Below are positions 34,151-45,898 of a stretch of 64,000 nucleotides of DNA, in pieces (position 1 is the first letter of the stretch; the number at the start of each line of letters is the position of its first letter). The stretch is from NCBI GenBank assembly GCA_023374025.1, contig SIJG01000186.1:69924-133923 (forward strand), read 5' to 3'. The notes under the pieces were generated by a model, which was not told the DNA's origin, made no database searches, and worked only from the letters and a program-made list of their open reading frames with translations. A program made the translations under genes and the position numbers. Source of the stretch: Heterodera schachtii. Lineage: Eukaryota; Nematoda; Chromadorea; Rhabditida; Heteroderidae.

Positions 34151-35588
34151 TTTATTTATCATCTTTTTACTATTGTTTCCACAAGTTGACATTCTTTCGC
34201 TATGTTTCTTAAATTTGACTTTTATCACTTCTTTTTTACTGTTTCTGTCAATTTCCATTCGTTCTTCCTTTTTTCTTTGCATAAATTTTGGCTTTTGAAA
34301 ATTGTCAGACAAATCAAATCAAATCGAACAATAATTTAAGTGGATTTGATTTGGTATTTGCAAAAATTGATAAGTCCTAAACAGTCGGTCTACGTCAGCA
34401 GTTTTGCCCCCACTTTTGGGCCCTCACGTTTGGGCCCCAGCATGCATTTTCGGCAAGGAAATGTTCGAAGTCCACGTCGATTATTTTTTGTTATGTATTG
34501 CTTTGAGATATACAGTGATGTGCCTCCCAAGGTCTAGAAATCCACACAAATGAAATTTTGTTATAAAAGAATTCTTTCTATAGTATTGTTTTGAGATGCT
34601 GCGAGGCTGTGAAGCGGCCGAGCATGCATGTACCTTCAAAGAAAATGAAAAAAAGACAAATAAATGTTAAGAAGAATTTTGGCGGGCACCCGCCTGGACT
34701 GGGCTTTTTTCAAAATTTGTGGACTTTGGATTATAAAATTTTTAAAAAATGATATTATTCTATTTAAGCTTGAGATTAGGTCAAGCCATGCAACGACCAT
34801 TTTTTTGCTTTTAAAAAAACGTTTTTTACGGCGCGCTTTGTTCAAACAAAATTTTTTGGGGAACGAGGGGGGGGGGGGGGATTCCAGCGGGGTGCGTCAC
34901 CGAACTTTTCGTCACTGAAACAAAATAAAGAATTTAAAAGGAAAAAATTTTTTTAAAATAATATATAGGTATTTGAAAAATATCAGTCTAATATTAAAAA
35001 ATACCCAGTCTTTTTAAACAATTACTTTCTGATTTGTAGGGTCGATCAATTTGTTTAGAAATTGGTCCGATCATGGGGATAACCTTTAACCTTCCCCTGG
35101 GGTTTTATATTTGTGGGTCATTTCTGATATTTAGCTAAGTTGATTACTGGATTGTGAGTGACGAAATTTTGAGGGATGACAAATAATTAGGGAGAGCTTC
35201 TTGAGACCTAACCCAGTGTTAAGCATTTTGTTAAACGAATGTTTAAAGAAATTGAACGCTGGCACATTGTTGCCGATTACCATAATGTACCTGTCAACGG
35301 GATTATGGGAAAAGGCCATAATAGAAAGTCCATTTATCTTCAACGCAACAATTTGTAACAACTCTGCTGGATTCAAACAACCTGGTTGAAAATTTATTCA
35401 AAAAAAAAACAAATTTTCTAACGCCCATATCTTTTTTCTAACTCATTAAATCGGTTAGCATTTGCTTAGAAAAAGCTTGTTCTCATCAAGAGCTTTCGAA
35501 TGATACCAATATTTTCCAATTTGTTTGCCAAAAACATTAACGAGGAGCTCATTTTCGGGATGGTGTGTTAAGTGAAATTGCGGCTCCC

Positions 35589-36058
35589 GGACAATCCGTC
35601 AGTGGACAATCCGTCAGTGGTCAATCCGTCAGTGGACAATCCGTCAGTAAATAGACAATCCGTCAGTAACTAATCCATAAGCAAATTTGTTTTTAAAACA
35701 GCCAGATTTATTTGTAATCATGTGAAAATTAATTTAAGTCGCTAAAAAAAGTGAATTAATAATTTTTATAAAATATGAAGTAATCATTTTAAAAGAATTA
35801 AATGATAATTTCTTGAGATGGTCAATTAATTGAATTATAAAGTAACTAGCAATGTTATGAATCTATAAGATATTACATTATTAAATTTAACGATCATTTT
35901 CGCAAGATTTTTAATCATTGCTCAAAAAAATTTACTGACGAATTGTCCATTGACGGATTATCCACTGACGATTGTCCATTACTGACGGATTGTCCTTCAC
36001 TAACGGATTGTCCACTGACGGATTGACCACTGACGAATTGTCCACTGACGGATTGTCC
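35589..36058. mobile_element. Element with array-type inverted ends (GACAATCCGTCAGTG)
   Basis: The left end has five tandem, slightly varied copies of GGACAATCCGTCAGT. The right end has about eight copies in the opposite orientation, ending GACGGATTGTCC. The centre is AT-rich and non-coding. Target duplication is unclear. Confidence 0.85.
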
Positions 36059-37800
36059 GGACCCCGAATTGGCTTACCATCTATAAAAATTTAACGTTTT
36101 TTAGTTCCAAATTTTATAAATATCTGGCATAGTGTTTAATATTTATTTTTAATTTTATTTCAGTGAAGAAAGGTTCAGTGACCAAACATCAGGGGAGTCT
36201 TCCAGCGTTGCGGATAGGCGTCGCCGGGTAAAATTGTAAATTTTAATGCGATTTGTTGACAGATCTTGTCAAAAAGTAGTGATCAATTGTAAATTTTAGC
36301 CAATTTTGGAGGCCGGCGGGAAACTTTTTAGGTTTTTCATCATAAACAGATTCACAAAAATTGCTATTTTTGTAAATTTTTAGTCCGGGTTTTAAAAGCA
36401 ATGAAAAATTCAAATTTTATTATTTTTAAGTTATACAAAGTAAAATATTGCGATAATTAATTTTAATTTTTGTAAATATTTACAAAATTAACTGGTAGAA
36501 TAATTTTTTGTTTACAAATAAATTTAACTTTCTTACCGATTTCTGATTTGGGCCAATTCCGAACCCTGGACCCGAACTCGAACAAAAAGTCGAAAATCCG
36601 AATTTTTCAAAAATAAATTTTTTGGTTTTACAATTGTTTGAGACTAATTTTAGCTTGTTTTAATCAATTTTAGAACAATAGTGAGAATTTTTAATTTCCG
36701 ATTTTTGTCCCCTTTTTTTCTTCCACCGTAAATCAATGGCCAACATCAGTTTGTCCCAGTCTTTGTCATACAATCCGTTGCTCGGATCCATCAAATCCTT
36801 AATTAATTATGGGCATTTAATTGCGAAAAGAATTTTTTTTTAATTTCTGCTCACCACAAAAATGATCAATGTGCGAAATCCTAAACATTCTTTAGCGCTA
36901 AAAAATCGTTTCTTATCTATTTTTTTTTCGTTTGACCATCTTTTCCGCTCTTTTGTGAAAGAATTCGAACTGTTGCCGAACATTCGCAGCTCCAATTCGA
37001 GTCTAAAAAATGGCATAAAAATGTAAATATTAAATTTACTTTTCGCTTTTGCACCTTTTTGAGGGTAACACTCAAGGGCAAAGCCCAAATGCTTTTTTGT
37101 TTTGTCTTTTTTCTTCGACATTATTCGTGCCGATATTTTACAGGGAATTCCCATAACAAAAACAGTTTCGCTGATCCGTTCACTTCCAATGATTTCTCGC
37201 GCAAATTCCGACAATTTGCCAATTTCCATCACAATTGTCCCATTGGATTTGTTTGGATTCAAATCGTATGTCTCCTCATTTCCTTCATCCCCAAAGATGT
37301 CAACGGCCAAAGTCACTTTGTCTTCATTTTTGTCGTAAAAGCCTTTACGGGTCCATCAATTCCTTAATTTGGTCATTAAAAAAGAATTTTAATTATCGAC
37401 TCACCGCAAATGCACTGAAATTTTCAAATCCCCAAATAGCTCTTTGTTAAAAACGCGACCACAAAATTTTCCAATGGAATTTTCCGTGCCGCTTTTTAAT
37501 GAAACAATTCGAAAGTTCGCCGAACATTTGCAACTCCAATTTTATCTTAATTATATTAAATATTTGTTAAAATGTAACATTTTTGTACACCTTCTTCTGT
37601 GATTGTGAGGCGGTGCACCAAAGGTAAAATCCCATCCATTTTTCATTGCTTTTTTCATCAATTTCTGTTTTTGCCGGTATTTTCCACGGAATTCCCTTTA
37701 TGAGCACTTCGATTTCTCTGCTCCGCTCATTTCCCTCTTCCCCTTAGAGAAAGGCAAAACAACTTTTTCTTAAGAAAAAAATTGTTTCATCGGAGATCAA

Positions 37801-38391
37801 TAGGGATGCGATTTTTAGATTTTTACATATTTTTTTCCTGGGCTCCCCGTGGCCTGAAACGCACGAAAAACATGTTTTTTTGGGCTGTTGTTAAGCTACT
37901 TTTCGAGTTATTAGCACCTATTTTCTAGGTTTTTATTTTTAGCACCTAAAAAACCTAAAAAAATTTTAAAAAACTTATTTTCACCTATTTTGGCGTTTTG
38001 CCCAAAATTTGTTAACAAAAATGCAATAAAAGGAAAAATAGACCCCTAAGAATCGACCCAAAATTTTTTTTTAAAAATACGCCCCTAAGAATCGACACGA
38101 AAATTTTCAAAAATATACCCCTGAGAAATGAAAAATTTCTCAAAAATTCATCTCTAAAATTTATTTGTTTATTTTCTTGACGAGAATTCTTGATTTTGAA
38201 ATTATGTATCTCATTCATGAAATGGCATAATATTTTTGCTTTTTGAAGAAAATTTTCGATTTTACACCCCCTAAATCTGGAACTTTTTGGCACCTATTTT
38301 CCCATTTTCGCACCTATTTTGGGGGTTTTTTAGAATCTAAAACCTACCTTTTTTGGCAGTTTTTAGCACCTAAAAATCGCATCCCTATGTA
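37801..38391. mobile_element. hAT-like MITE nested in the outer element
   Basis: TAGGGATGCGATTTTTAG and its reverse complement (ending 38387) are the ends; four extra bases TGTA follow on the right. GAGATCAA flanks it (37793-37800 and 38392-38399). The interior has CCCCTAAGAATCGACC copies, like the element at 22303. Confidence 0.85.
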
Positions 38392-38836
38392 GAGATCAAC
38401 ATTTAAGTTGTTATTTAATTATTAACAATGTGCATTTTGCCAACAACGTATAAAACAACCTATTTTAAAATTTCGGTCAATTTTTGAAAATTTATTTCAG
38501 CGGGAAATATCACTTGGGAGAGAGATAAGGAAAAATGAGAGAGTGCTGAACTTTCAGTCCCATTCATACAAAACATTTTTGATGAAGGAGGGTAGAGAAA
38601 AAATTTTAAGAGAGAGTGCAATGGGAAGAAAGTTTAGTTCCCTTCTTCGCTGCTTCCTTTGGTCATAGACGGAAAATTATCAGCATGTTTCTATTGTCTC
38701 TATGTCTTTGAATCTCTTCCGATAACCCTCTCTATTAAAATGTTTTTTCTTTGTTTTTTCTCTGTCTTTCTTCATCAAAAATGTTTTGTATGACTGGGAC
38801 TGAAAGTTCAGCACTCTCTCATTGTGCCTTATCTCT

Positions 38837-39296
38837 GGGACCCACGCGTTTGGGCGCGGCCGTTTGGGCTCTGGCGTTTGGGCGCGGCCGTTTGGGCGCT
38901 GGCGTTTGGGCGCGGCCGTTTGGGCGCTGGCGTTTGGGCGCGGCCGTTTGGGCGCTGGCGTTTGGGCGCCAGCTCGTTTTTCCATTTAAGCTTTTTTCTT
39001 TGGCATCCAAAGCCAATAATCTTGGTATCATTCGTCTATTAGCCTAACAAAAGACAAAAAGATTTTTAAGCCTGGAAAAAATTTTATGAAGAAAAACTTC
39101 AAAAATTTTGACTTTTCGCAATTTTCATGTATAGCTTTTTTGGTAATTGTTTAATCGCGAAGCGATAGCTTAGAAAAAGCTTCTAAATAGATTAAGCTTT
39201 CCAATGACACCAAAATTTTGGATTTGGTTTACAAAGAAAAAAGTTATAGCCAAAAACATGCTGGCGCCCAAACGCCAGCGCCCAAACGCAATGGAC
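38837..39296. mobile_element. Array-ended element (GTTTGGGCGCGGCC/GCTGGC) nested in the outer element
   Basis: The left end holds about nine tandem copies of a 14-bp unit alternating GTTTGGGCGCGGCC and GTTTGGGCGCTGGC (to about 38972). The right end has two copies in reverse (39261-39290). CCTTATCTCT flanks both sides (38827-38836 and 39297-39306), a 9-10 bp duplication. The interior shares a long stretch with 44690-44950 and 62410-62575, including GGCATCCAAATCCAA-type and TTGGTATCATTCG words. The Arg/Pro/Ala-rich open frames here are repeat artefacts. Confidence 0.88.
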
Positions 39297-39413
39297 CCTT
39301 ATCTCTCTCCCGAGTGATATTTCCCGCAAAAATAAATTTTAAAAAATTGACCGACATTTTAAAAATAAGTTGTTTTATACGTTGTTGGCAAAATGCACAT
39401 TGTTAATAATTAA

Positions 39414-39579
39414 TAGAGCCCGGAATTTTGAAATGGCCGGGACCGGGACTTGGAAAATGGACCGGGACGGGACCCGGGACCGGGACTCCCGTTTTAAACG
39501 GGACTCCCGGTCCCGGTGGTTTGCCCAAAAAACCCGGGACCGGGAGTCCCGGCAAAATCCCGGTCCCGACCGGGCTCTA
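39414..39579. mobile_element. Short GC-rich hAT-like MITE nested in the outer element
   Basis: TAGAGCCCGG and CCGGGCTCTA are the ends, flanked by ATAATTAA at 39406-39413 and 39580-39587. The 166-bp interior is made of GACCGGGACTCCCGG words. It resembles the element at 62578-62775 and splits the right arm of the outer palindrome. Confidence 0.9.
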
Positions 39580-40600
39580 ATAATTAAATAACAACGTGAA
39601 GGTTGTTCGCCCGAATAAACTAATAAATAAGTTGTTTTGCCTTTCTCTACTTCCCCTCTCGCAAATTCAGAAAATTTCTCAATTTCCAACGTCAAAGTCC
39701 CTCTGTTTCTTTTGGTTATGTTCCAATCAGAAATTCTGGTTTGAGTTGGAAATTTCAACGGGTAAAGTCCGGGCACACCGCAAAAATTCGGATGGCAATG
39801 GAATTGGAAAACGCCGACAAATTCATCATTGGACAGAACACCAGAAGGAACTGCAAAAAAAGGGAAAAGCTTGATAAATGAGAGTTGTATTTCTACCGAG
39901 TTGCTTCACAAATGCATCTGATGGGATGAGAGGGAAGCGAATTTTGAAAAGTGCCGGGCCAAGCGCAGCACGACAATTCTCAGCGGAACATTCGATGGCA
40001 TTTTGAAGACATTTACAATCGGCCCAACGGAGAGCCTAACAATTAGACAAACGAACGAAAAATTTTCAAATTCCAATTCAAATTACAACTTTCTAAATTT
40101 CAAATTCACTTCTGGTCACCAACTGATCACAGTCGAATACTTCACAAAGCAAATTCTGATCAATTTGCAAGAATTCCTCAGATTCGAACAATTGGCCCGC
40201 ATTTTGACAAATAAAACGCAAACATTGGCAGGTAAAATCCTAAAAATGTATAAACCTTGAAATAAAACAAGAAATTTAATTATTCTAAACTACTTTTAAA
40301 ATCCTGAAAAAACATACACATCTTAAACCATTTCACTTTTTGGCTGTTACTAAACAGGCTATTCGCAAACTTTTTTTATTACAAAATAAGATATAAATTA
40401 CAAAAACAAAAAAAAAATTTTTTTTTTTAATTTGAATGAATTTATAAAATATATAATCATAATGTTCACTTTTTTAATATTAAATTGGTCTTATTATCAA
40501 TTTATAAACTATAAAATACAATGTAATCCCTTGATTTATATATATATTTTTTATTATTATTAAATTATGTTTCTTTTATGAATTCGTAAATGTATAATAC

Positions 40601-40923
40601 TGTCACGACCAAAATAATTCGCTCGTGAATTACCAATTTTGACATTTGTTAATTTATAAAATTGGATTTAATCTTTTGTCTTATGAATAATTTTATTAAT
40701 CACTCTTATTTACTGTCCTTTGTCATTTTCCGTTTTTATAATTTAACCTTTGTTCCCTCTAAATTCTGTGATCATTTTTGCCTATAAATTGTAGTCACTT
40801 TGTCATTTCTGTACGCCTTTTGTAATAAACCTATTTATCCAAGAAATTCTCCTTTGTGAGGCGTCAGTGATCAGAAAATATATTATTTAAATCTAATTAT
40901 TATTGCACTCCAAGAGAGAGGCA
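40601..40923 (+). repeat. 5' LTR of a Bel/Pao-type retrotransposon
   Basis: Starts TGTCACGACC and ends GAGGCA, that is TG...CA. It contains a TATA-like CCTATAAATTG near 40780 and AATAAA near 40822. It lies directly before a primer-binding-site-like sequence and the gag ORF. No 3' LTR is in the window, so the boundaries rest on signals alone. Confidence 0.7.
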
Positions 40924-40929
40924 ATAAAT

Positions 40930-40943
40930 TGGTGCCACGACTA
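40930..40943 (+). other. Primer-binding site candidate
   Basis: TGGTGCCACGACT begins seven bases after the inferred LTR end. The leading TGG is what a tRNA 3' CCA would pair with. Confidence 0.6.
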
Positions 40944-40945
40944 AA

Positions 40946-42337
40946 ATGTCGAGACTTATTCGAATGCGCATTAATCCATCATGGAAAAATTTGAGAGACC
41001 GATTGGTAGAAGTGAGACCAATCGTAGACGCTCAAGAAAGAACGCCAGAGGGCATTGAATTATTGAAAAAATCACTTCTGAAGTTTAAACGTTCAATAAA
41101 TTTTATTGAAGAAAGGAATGAGGAATGGCGTAATTATATGATTGGGCTCGCAGCAGATCAAAGAGCCGTTGAGGAAGGCCTTTTTGATAACATGAAACAT
41201 GACGAACGTCATGTAACAGAGTGGCTAGAAGACGCAAGAGAAATAATTGATGAAATCGAAATTATTATAATAAATGAAGCTGACGACGGGTCAGACACTT
41301 TATCCATTGAATTAGGCGCACAAGCCAATCAACAAAGAGGGAATAGGAATGAAAATATTAATCAAAGACATGAAAACAGAGTCGAATTACCCCCGGTTTA
41401 TTTTCCAAAACTTCCATGGCCACATTTCTTCGGTGATCCATTGGCCTGGCCAGTTTTTTGGCAGGCTTTTCAAGCGAATTTAGGTGAAAAACCAATTTCA
41501 GATGCTCAAAAGTGCACTTATTTATTATTAAGTCTAAAAGGGAAAGCTTCCCGATCAATGAGAGGCTATCAACCGACAGCAGAAAATTATGCTCTAGTCG
41601 TAAATGCATTAAAAAGACTTTTCGGAAATGAGAAAGTGATAAAAGAAGCACTTCAAAATGAACTTTTAAATTTGCCGCAAGCAAATGAGTCTGTGGTATC
41701 ACTTCGTATCTGTTTAGAAGACATAGAAAGAGTCGTAAGGCAGTTAAATAATTTAGGGTTTGCCGGTGATAAAGACTTTGTAATGATGACAATCAAAAAT
41801 AAATTTCCGAGAACAATTATTCTAGAAGGGTTAAAAGCAGAGAAAGATAGTGGAATTGAATGGAATGTTGAACAATTAATTAAGGGATTAGAAGAGATAA
41901 TAACCATGAGGGAAGAAGCAATGAGATGTACAAAAATAACAAGAGCAATTGGTGGACAATATGAAAACTGGGATAGTGGACAAAGACAATTCAATAGGCC
42001 AAAAAACAATTGGCAAAATAATCGGTACAGAAACAATAACAGAGAATATAATAAAAGAGAAGAAAGAAATCCTCAAAATAATCAAAGAGTTTTTTTAACA
42101 CAAGAAATAAGAAATAAACAGAGCAATAGGACAAATTTGCCAAATCCTAAATGCTTCTTATGCGACGGACCACATTGGGCATCTCTTTGCAAGCAAATAT
42201 TAAACAGAGACTCTCGAATAAAAATTATGGATGAGCAAGGGAGATGCCATCGCTGTTTGAAAAAAGGGCACGAAATTAGAAATTGTACGGGAAAAATGTG
42301 CTATAATTGTGAAGGGAATCACAACAAGTTAATTTGN
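40946..42337 (+). CDS. gag: Bel/Pao-type retrotransposon Gag, interrupted at an N
   Basis: An open frame of 464 codons from ATG at 40946. Its middle matches the Gag-like region of Pao elements: PKLPWPHFFGDPLAWPVFWQ, KCTYLLLSLKGKASRSM and LKRLFGNEKVIKEAL. The C-terminal part is basic and Asn/Arg-rich, then three zinc-knuckle-like Cys clusters follow: CFLCDGPHWASLC, CHRCLKKGHEIRNC and CYNCEGNHNK. It binds element RNA and forms the particle. Protease, reverse transcriptase and integrase should follow in the same frame but are absent; the frame meets an ambiguous base at 42339 and then unrelated AT-rich DNA. This is either a truncated copy or an assembly join. Confidence 0.92.
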
Positions 42338-42576
42338 TAAATTAATTACTGCCTTTTATTGTAATCCAATAGAATTAATAAGGTTTTAAAATTTTAATAA
42401 ATTCTTCATTATTTTTACACGGCTTATTTATTTATTTTATTTAATTTATTAAGTAAACTTTGGTAACACAATTTTTATAATAATTATTCGTTTATTATTT
42501 AATTTAAATAAAAATGGACTTAATTAAATAAGGGATAGCTTAATTTGATAAATTAACTTTATTAAAGAAAGACATA

Positions 42577-44177
42577 ATGCTGTTTAATTGCTTTATTCCT
42601 TTTTTATTATCATTGTTCATCATTTTTTATTTCCAATTTTATATGCAATTCCATCGGTGAGTTTATTTGAAAAGAGTTATATTTACTAATCCGTTTTAAT
42701 TAATTAGGTCGACGACAACATGCTAATTGCATTTATGAAAGGTCATCAAGAAACGAAATTGAGTGAATATTCAATGGAAAAAAATGAGGCACACCTTGGG
42801 ATTATGCATTATATGAGAATGAATTGGAAATGTGACAAAATTGCGAAAGAATTTGAAGAAAAAGAATATGAACGGACAGAATGCCAAAAATATCGCAAAT
42901 ATTTGGACATTTTGTACGAATATTTATGCAGAGAATACGCCGGAATTCCAACAGTGAAGCCAAAGTTTGTATTAAAAAAAGAATTTGAAATTGAAGGCCC
43001 AATAATTTATGTGGTGAATTGTCTGATCAATATTTCGCAGCTTTTATTTTATTCATTTTCGAGTAAAATTTGTAAATATAATTAAACAAATTTTTCTCTT
43101 ATCGTTTTAAACCACCAAAATTATTGAATGAGAAGAGATTAAAGCATCAGTTAAAATTGGAAAATGAATCAAAATTGCCAATTAATGAAATGATTTTGCA
43201 ATTGGCAATTGACACAGCGAATTAATGGCAAACAAATGAAAATTTAGACGAATAATCAACAGAAACTTTGAATGCAATTTGGAGGATAATGCTCAAAAAG
43301 GCGGAACAAAAGGCAAAAAAAGATAAACCATTGAAAGCCAATCATATAATTTATACATAACATTTAATAATTTGTTTATTCAAAATTCGATGATCAAAGG
43401 ACATGGGTGAGACTTAATATCAATGAAAATTAAATAAATTCAAAATTTAGACTGAAGATGTTCTGTTTTTCGAATTTGTCAAGGGATTAGCGACAAATTC
43501 AGATAAATTTATTTAGGATGGTAATGAATATACAAATTATTTAAGTCAAAAGACAGAGGAAGGAATTATTTATGCGGTTGAAGGACATATGATCACTTTT
43601 GGGTTAGACGAAATTGGGAAAATGAAAGAGGATTTGACCCATGAATATGAATACTATCTTGGCCTTATGTATTTGATGAATAAAAATTGGAATTGTGAAA
43701 AAATTTGGATGGAATTTGAAAAAAAGGAATTGACAGAATGCCAAAAATATCGCAAATTTTTGGACATTTTATATGAATATTTATTCCGATTATATGCAGA
43801 AGGTTTGTTTGAGTTTTAAATTATTTTGAATTTTCATTTTATTAAAATATTAGTAAGTAATAATTTATTTAGCTAAAAATCCGATGGTGTCGAAACAATT
43901 GCCACCATTGGTGAAGCCAATATTTATTGGAAAAATTTATCTGCAAAATTTGATTGAAGTTGTCGAGAAGCTAGACGAAATTTCGATTTATATTTTTGAA
44001 AAAAGAAATTCATTTATAATTTTTATTGGGTTGGATTTGCTAAATGAGGATGAATTCAATTACGAAATGAAAGAGAAAGTTGAGGAAAAATCACCAAAAA
44101 ATGAAATGGAAACAAAAATTGACCAACTTCATAAAGAATTGAACGAAAAATGGGAAAAATATGTTCAAGGGCGCTAT
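42577..44177 (+). pseudogene. Decayed copy of the duplicated-module secreted family
   Basis: Exon 1 (42577-42656) resembles the signal-peptide exon of the minus-strand copy at 58686 but is 80 nt instead of 81, which shifts the frame at the conserved CCATCG/GTGAGT donor. Exon 2 from 42708 carries module 1: HLGIMHYMRMNWKCDKI and QKYRKYLDILYEYL. The next segment has several in-frame stops (for example after AIDTAN near 43222). Module 2 follows at 43589-43806 (LMYLMNKNWNCEKIWMEFEK, QKYRKFLDILYEYLFRLYAE) and its C-terminal exon at 43872-44177 (KQLPPLVKPIFIGK). The last exon is cut by a transposon at 44178. Confidence 0.75.
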
Positions 44178-45134
44178 GTAATTTCGACATTGAGTAAATT
44201 CGACACTATAGAGAATTTATTTGAAAATTATATGAAAAATTTGAAAATGTTAGTATTTATGATAAATTTTCCTTTTTCATTTCTAATTCGTAATTTTAAA
44301 AAAATTAGGTGGTAAAACTATGGGTCAAACCCAGTGTTAGACAAAAGTATTCATAATGCCAAATAACTAATTTTGTGCGCTAATTCAAAAAATTTTGATC
44401 AGTGATCACTGCCTTTTTTGCATTGTTTGTTTTGATCATCCATAACTCGCAGCATCTCCAACTAAACAACAAAATTGTTATCTGTTTATGAAAAGAAGAG
44501 ATTGCTAAAAAAATTGACAATTGTAGCCACATTTTGTCAACATCAGGCATTTACATGAAAATGCATTATTGTTTGTTTTATACAAGCCGTGCGGAACAAT
44601 TTCAACCATGTTTAGGGGACGGATTCGCTCAGTCCGGCCCTCACAGTTCGGCCCACACGGTTCGGACCCAGCATGCTTTTCCACTATAGCTTTTCTTTGG
44701 CATCCAAATCCAACATTCTTGGTATCATTCGAAAATTTCACATGCTCTATTAGCCTTAAAAAAGCGAAAAGATTTTCATGCCTGGAAAAAATTATTAAGA
44801 AAAAACCAAAATTTTCAACTTTTTTGAAATTTTCATGTATAACTTTTTTGGTAATTGCTAATCGCGAAGCAAAAGCTTAGAAAAAGCTTTTAAATATATT
44901 AAGCTTTCGAATGATACCAATATTGTTGGATTTGGTTGACAAAGAAAAAAGTTAATTCTCTATAGTGTCGAATTTACTCAATGTCGAAATGGACCAGTGT
45001 CGAAAATGCAGGAAAACAGTGAAAGTTTTTAAAATAGTTCAGTGTCGAAATTACTCTGTGTCAAAAATGTAGTGTCGAAATTACTTAGTGTCGAAAATAC
45101 TCAGTGTCGAATTTACCCAGTGTCGAAATTACCA
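44178..45134. mobile_element. Array-ended element (CAGTGTCGAAATTAC)
   Basis: The left end at 44178 (GTAATTTCGACATTGAG...) is inverted relative to 44952 onward, where about ten degenerate copies of CAGTGTCGAAATTAC run to 45134. The interior 44600-44950 matches the interior of 38837-39296, including CAGCATGC, TTGGTATCATTCG and GACAAAGAAAAAAGTTA. It interrupts a copy of the secreted family. Confidence 0.8.
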
Positions 45135-45451
45135 GCCACGTGTTCAAGTGGTAATTTTATGGAAGAGAAAATCCAATCCTTCTTTTTCCATAGAATGAAT
45201 GATTGGTTCTTCAGATTCTCATTATTTTAGCTTTTAAATGCATCTGTCTTTTTTCAATTTTCTTTTTACATTTCCTTTTTTTTTGCTTCTTTATAAATTT
45301 TATTTTTTTAAAATGAATTTTTAATGTAAAATTATATTTTTGTTTTAATAGAAAAAAATCAACGTATCGCCATAAATTTGAATATTTGTTTTGGCTCTAT
45401 TGCACTTTATGATTCCAATCGACTTTTATGAGTCCGATCTATGGACGGCGC

Positions 45452-45567
45452 CTTTCATAACTGTAATTAGCATATTGTCCTCAACCTAATTGATAAAATT
45501 AGATTTTCCTTAGTAATTAACTCACCGATGGATTTACATTTGAAAATGGAATTAGAAAATGATGAAC

Positions 45568-45590
<23 letters not shown>
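45452..45590 (-). pseudogene. Fragment of the duplicated-module secreted family
   Basis: On the minus strand the end of exon 1 (AATCCATCG, donor GTGAGT at 45525), a short intron and the start of exon 2 (45485 down, GTTGAGGACAATATGCTAAT) match the copies at 42656/42708 and 58606/58556. Downstream module sequence is absent. An AAT microsatellite (45569-45597) has replaced the start. Confidence 0.7.

Positions 45591-45597
<7 letters not shown>
45569..45597 (+). repeat. AAT microsatellite
   Basis: About nine perfect AAT units next to the pseudogene fragment. Confidence 0.95.
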
Positions 45598-45598
<1 letters not shown>

Positions 45599-45898
45599 TT
45601 TTAGAAAAAGAATAAAACATTGTGTTTTTCTTGAATTATTAAGTGTTCAAATGGGAATTAAAAGCGCATCAATTATTTTTCATTTATTTACGTAAAACTA
45701 AATATTTTTTTATTTCAAAGGCTTATGACAAATCATTAAAAGAAAAGTTAATAAAAAGTGTTTAAAGAAGATTTTGAACAGTGAATTTGACTACAAATTA
45801 ACACTTTGATTTCGTCGCCACTTCCATAAAATTTTATTTTTCCACTAATTTATTTGTTTTTCTTATTTTCTTATTCTGTCCTTTTTATTTATTTTCGT

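Larger units (their letters stand above)
33066..36659. other. Gene-poor region with several MITEs
   Basis: Elements at 33285-33663, 33930-34150 and 35589-36058 are listed separately. A minus-strand open stretch at 35376-35131 (LLQIVALKINGLSIMAFSHN) looks partly coding but cannot be linked to anything. The block 34390-34460 carries CCTCACGTTTGGGCCCC, related to the tips of the element at 38837-39296. A G homopolymer lies at 34868-34880. Nothing else is supported. Confidence 0.5.
37745..39649. mobile_element. Outer foldback/hAT-like element, 1905 bp, inserted in a MATH exon
   Basis: Ends TAGAGAAAGGCAAAACAACT and its exact reverse complement at the right. The 8-bp duplication CTTCCCCT flanks it (37737-37744 and 39650-39657). 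Further inverted arms inside (38407-38590 against 39588-39599, 39297-39413 and 38736-38826) show it was a large palindrome, later interrupted by three other elements at 37801, 38837 and 39414. Confidence 0.92.
36660..40239 (-). pseudogene. BTB-BACK-MATH gene, disrupted by nested transposons
   Basis: Minus-strand exons encode the BACK domain (40239-40090 with LFESEEFLQIDQNLLCEVFD; 40035-39897 with ALRWADCKC and GPALFKIRFPLIPSDAF), then SGVLSNDEFVG and a MATH domain. A second MATH unit lies in 37362-37040 (GTIVMEIGKLSEFAREIIGS) and 37002-36855 (WSCECSATVRILS), and DLMDPSNGLYDKDWDKLMLA in 36797 onward starts what may be a third. The BTB part is missing upstream. Such proteins are Cullin-3 substrate adaptors. 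Lesions: an in-frame TAG at 40095-40093 where Trp is expected in the BACK domain, a 1905-bp transposon inside the first MATH exon, and frame breaks near 37520, 37365 and 36925. Removing the transposon plus one target copy gives an exon of 347 nt that stays open and in phase between two good splice sites. Confidence 0.82.

Noticed and set aside
35589..36058. CRISPR-like array of GACAATCCGTCAGTG
   Set aside because: Spacers are absent or 1-5 bp and the two arrays are inverted, which fits transposon ends.
38680..39047. Arg/Pro/Ala-rich open frames on both strands
   Set aside because: They translate the tandem GTTTGGGCGC repeats at the end of a transposon.
44178..44315. Apparent C-terminal extension of the secreted-family frame
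   Set aside because: The residues after position 44177 come from the inverted end of a transposon.
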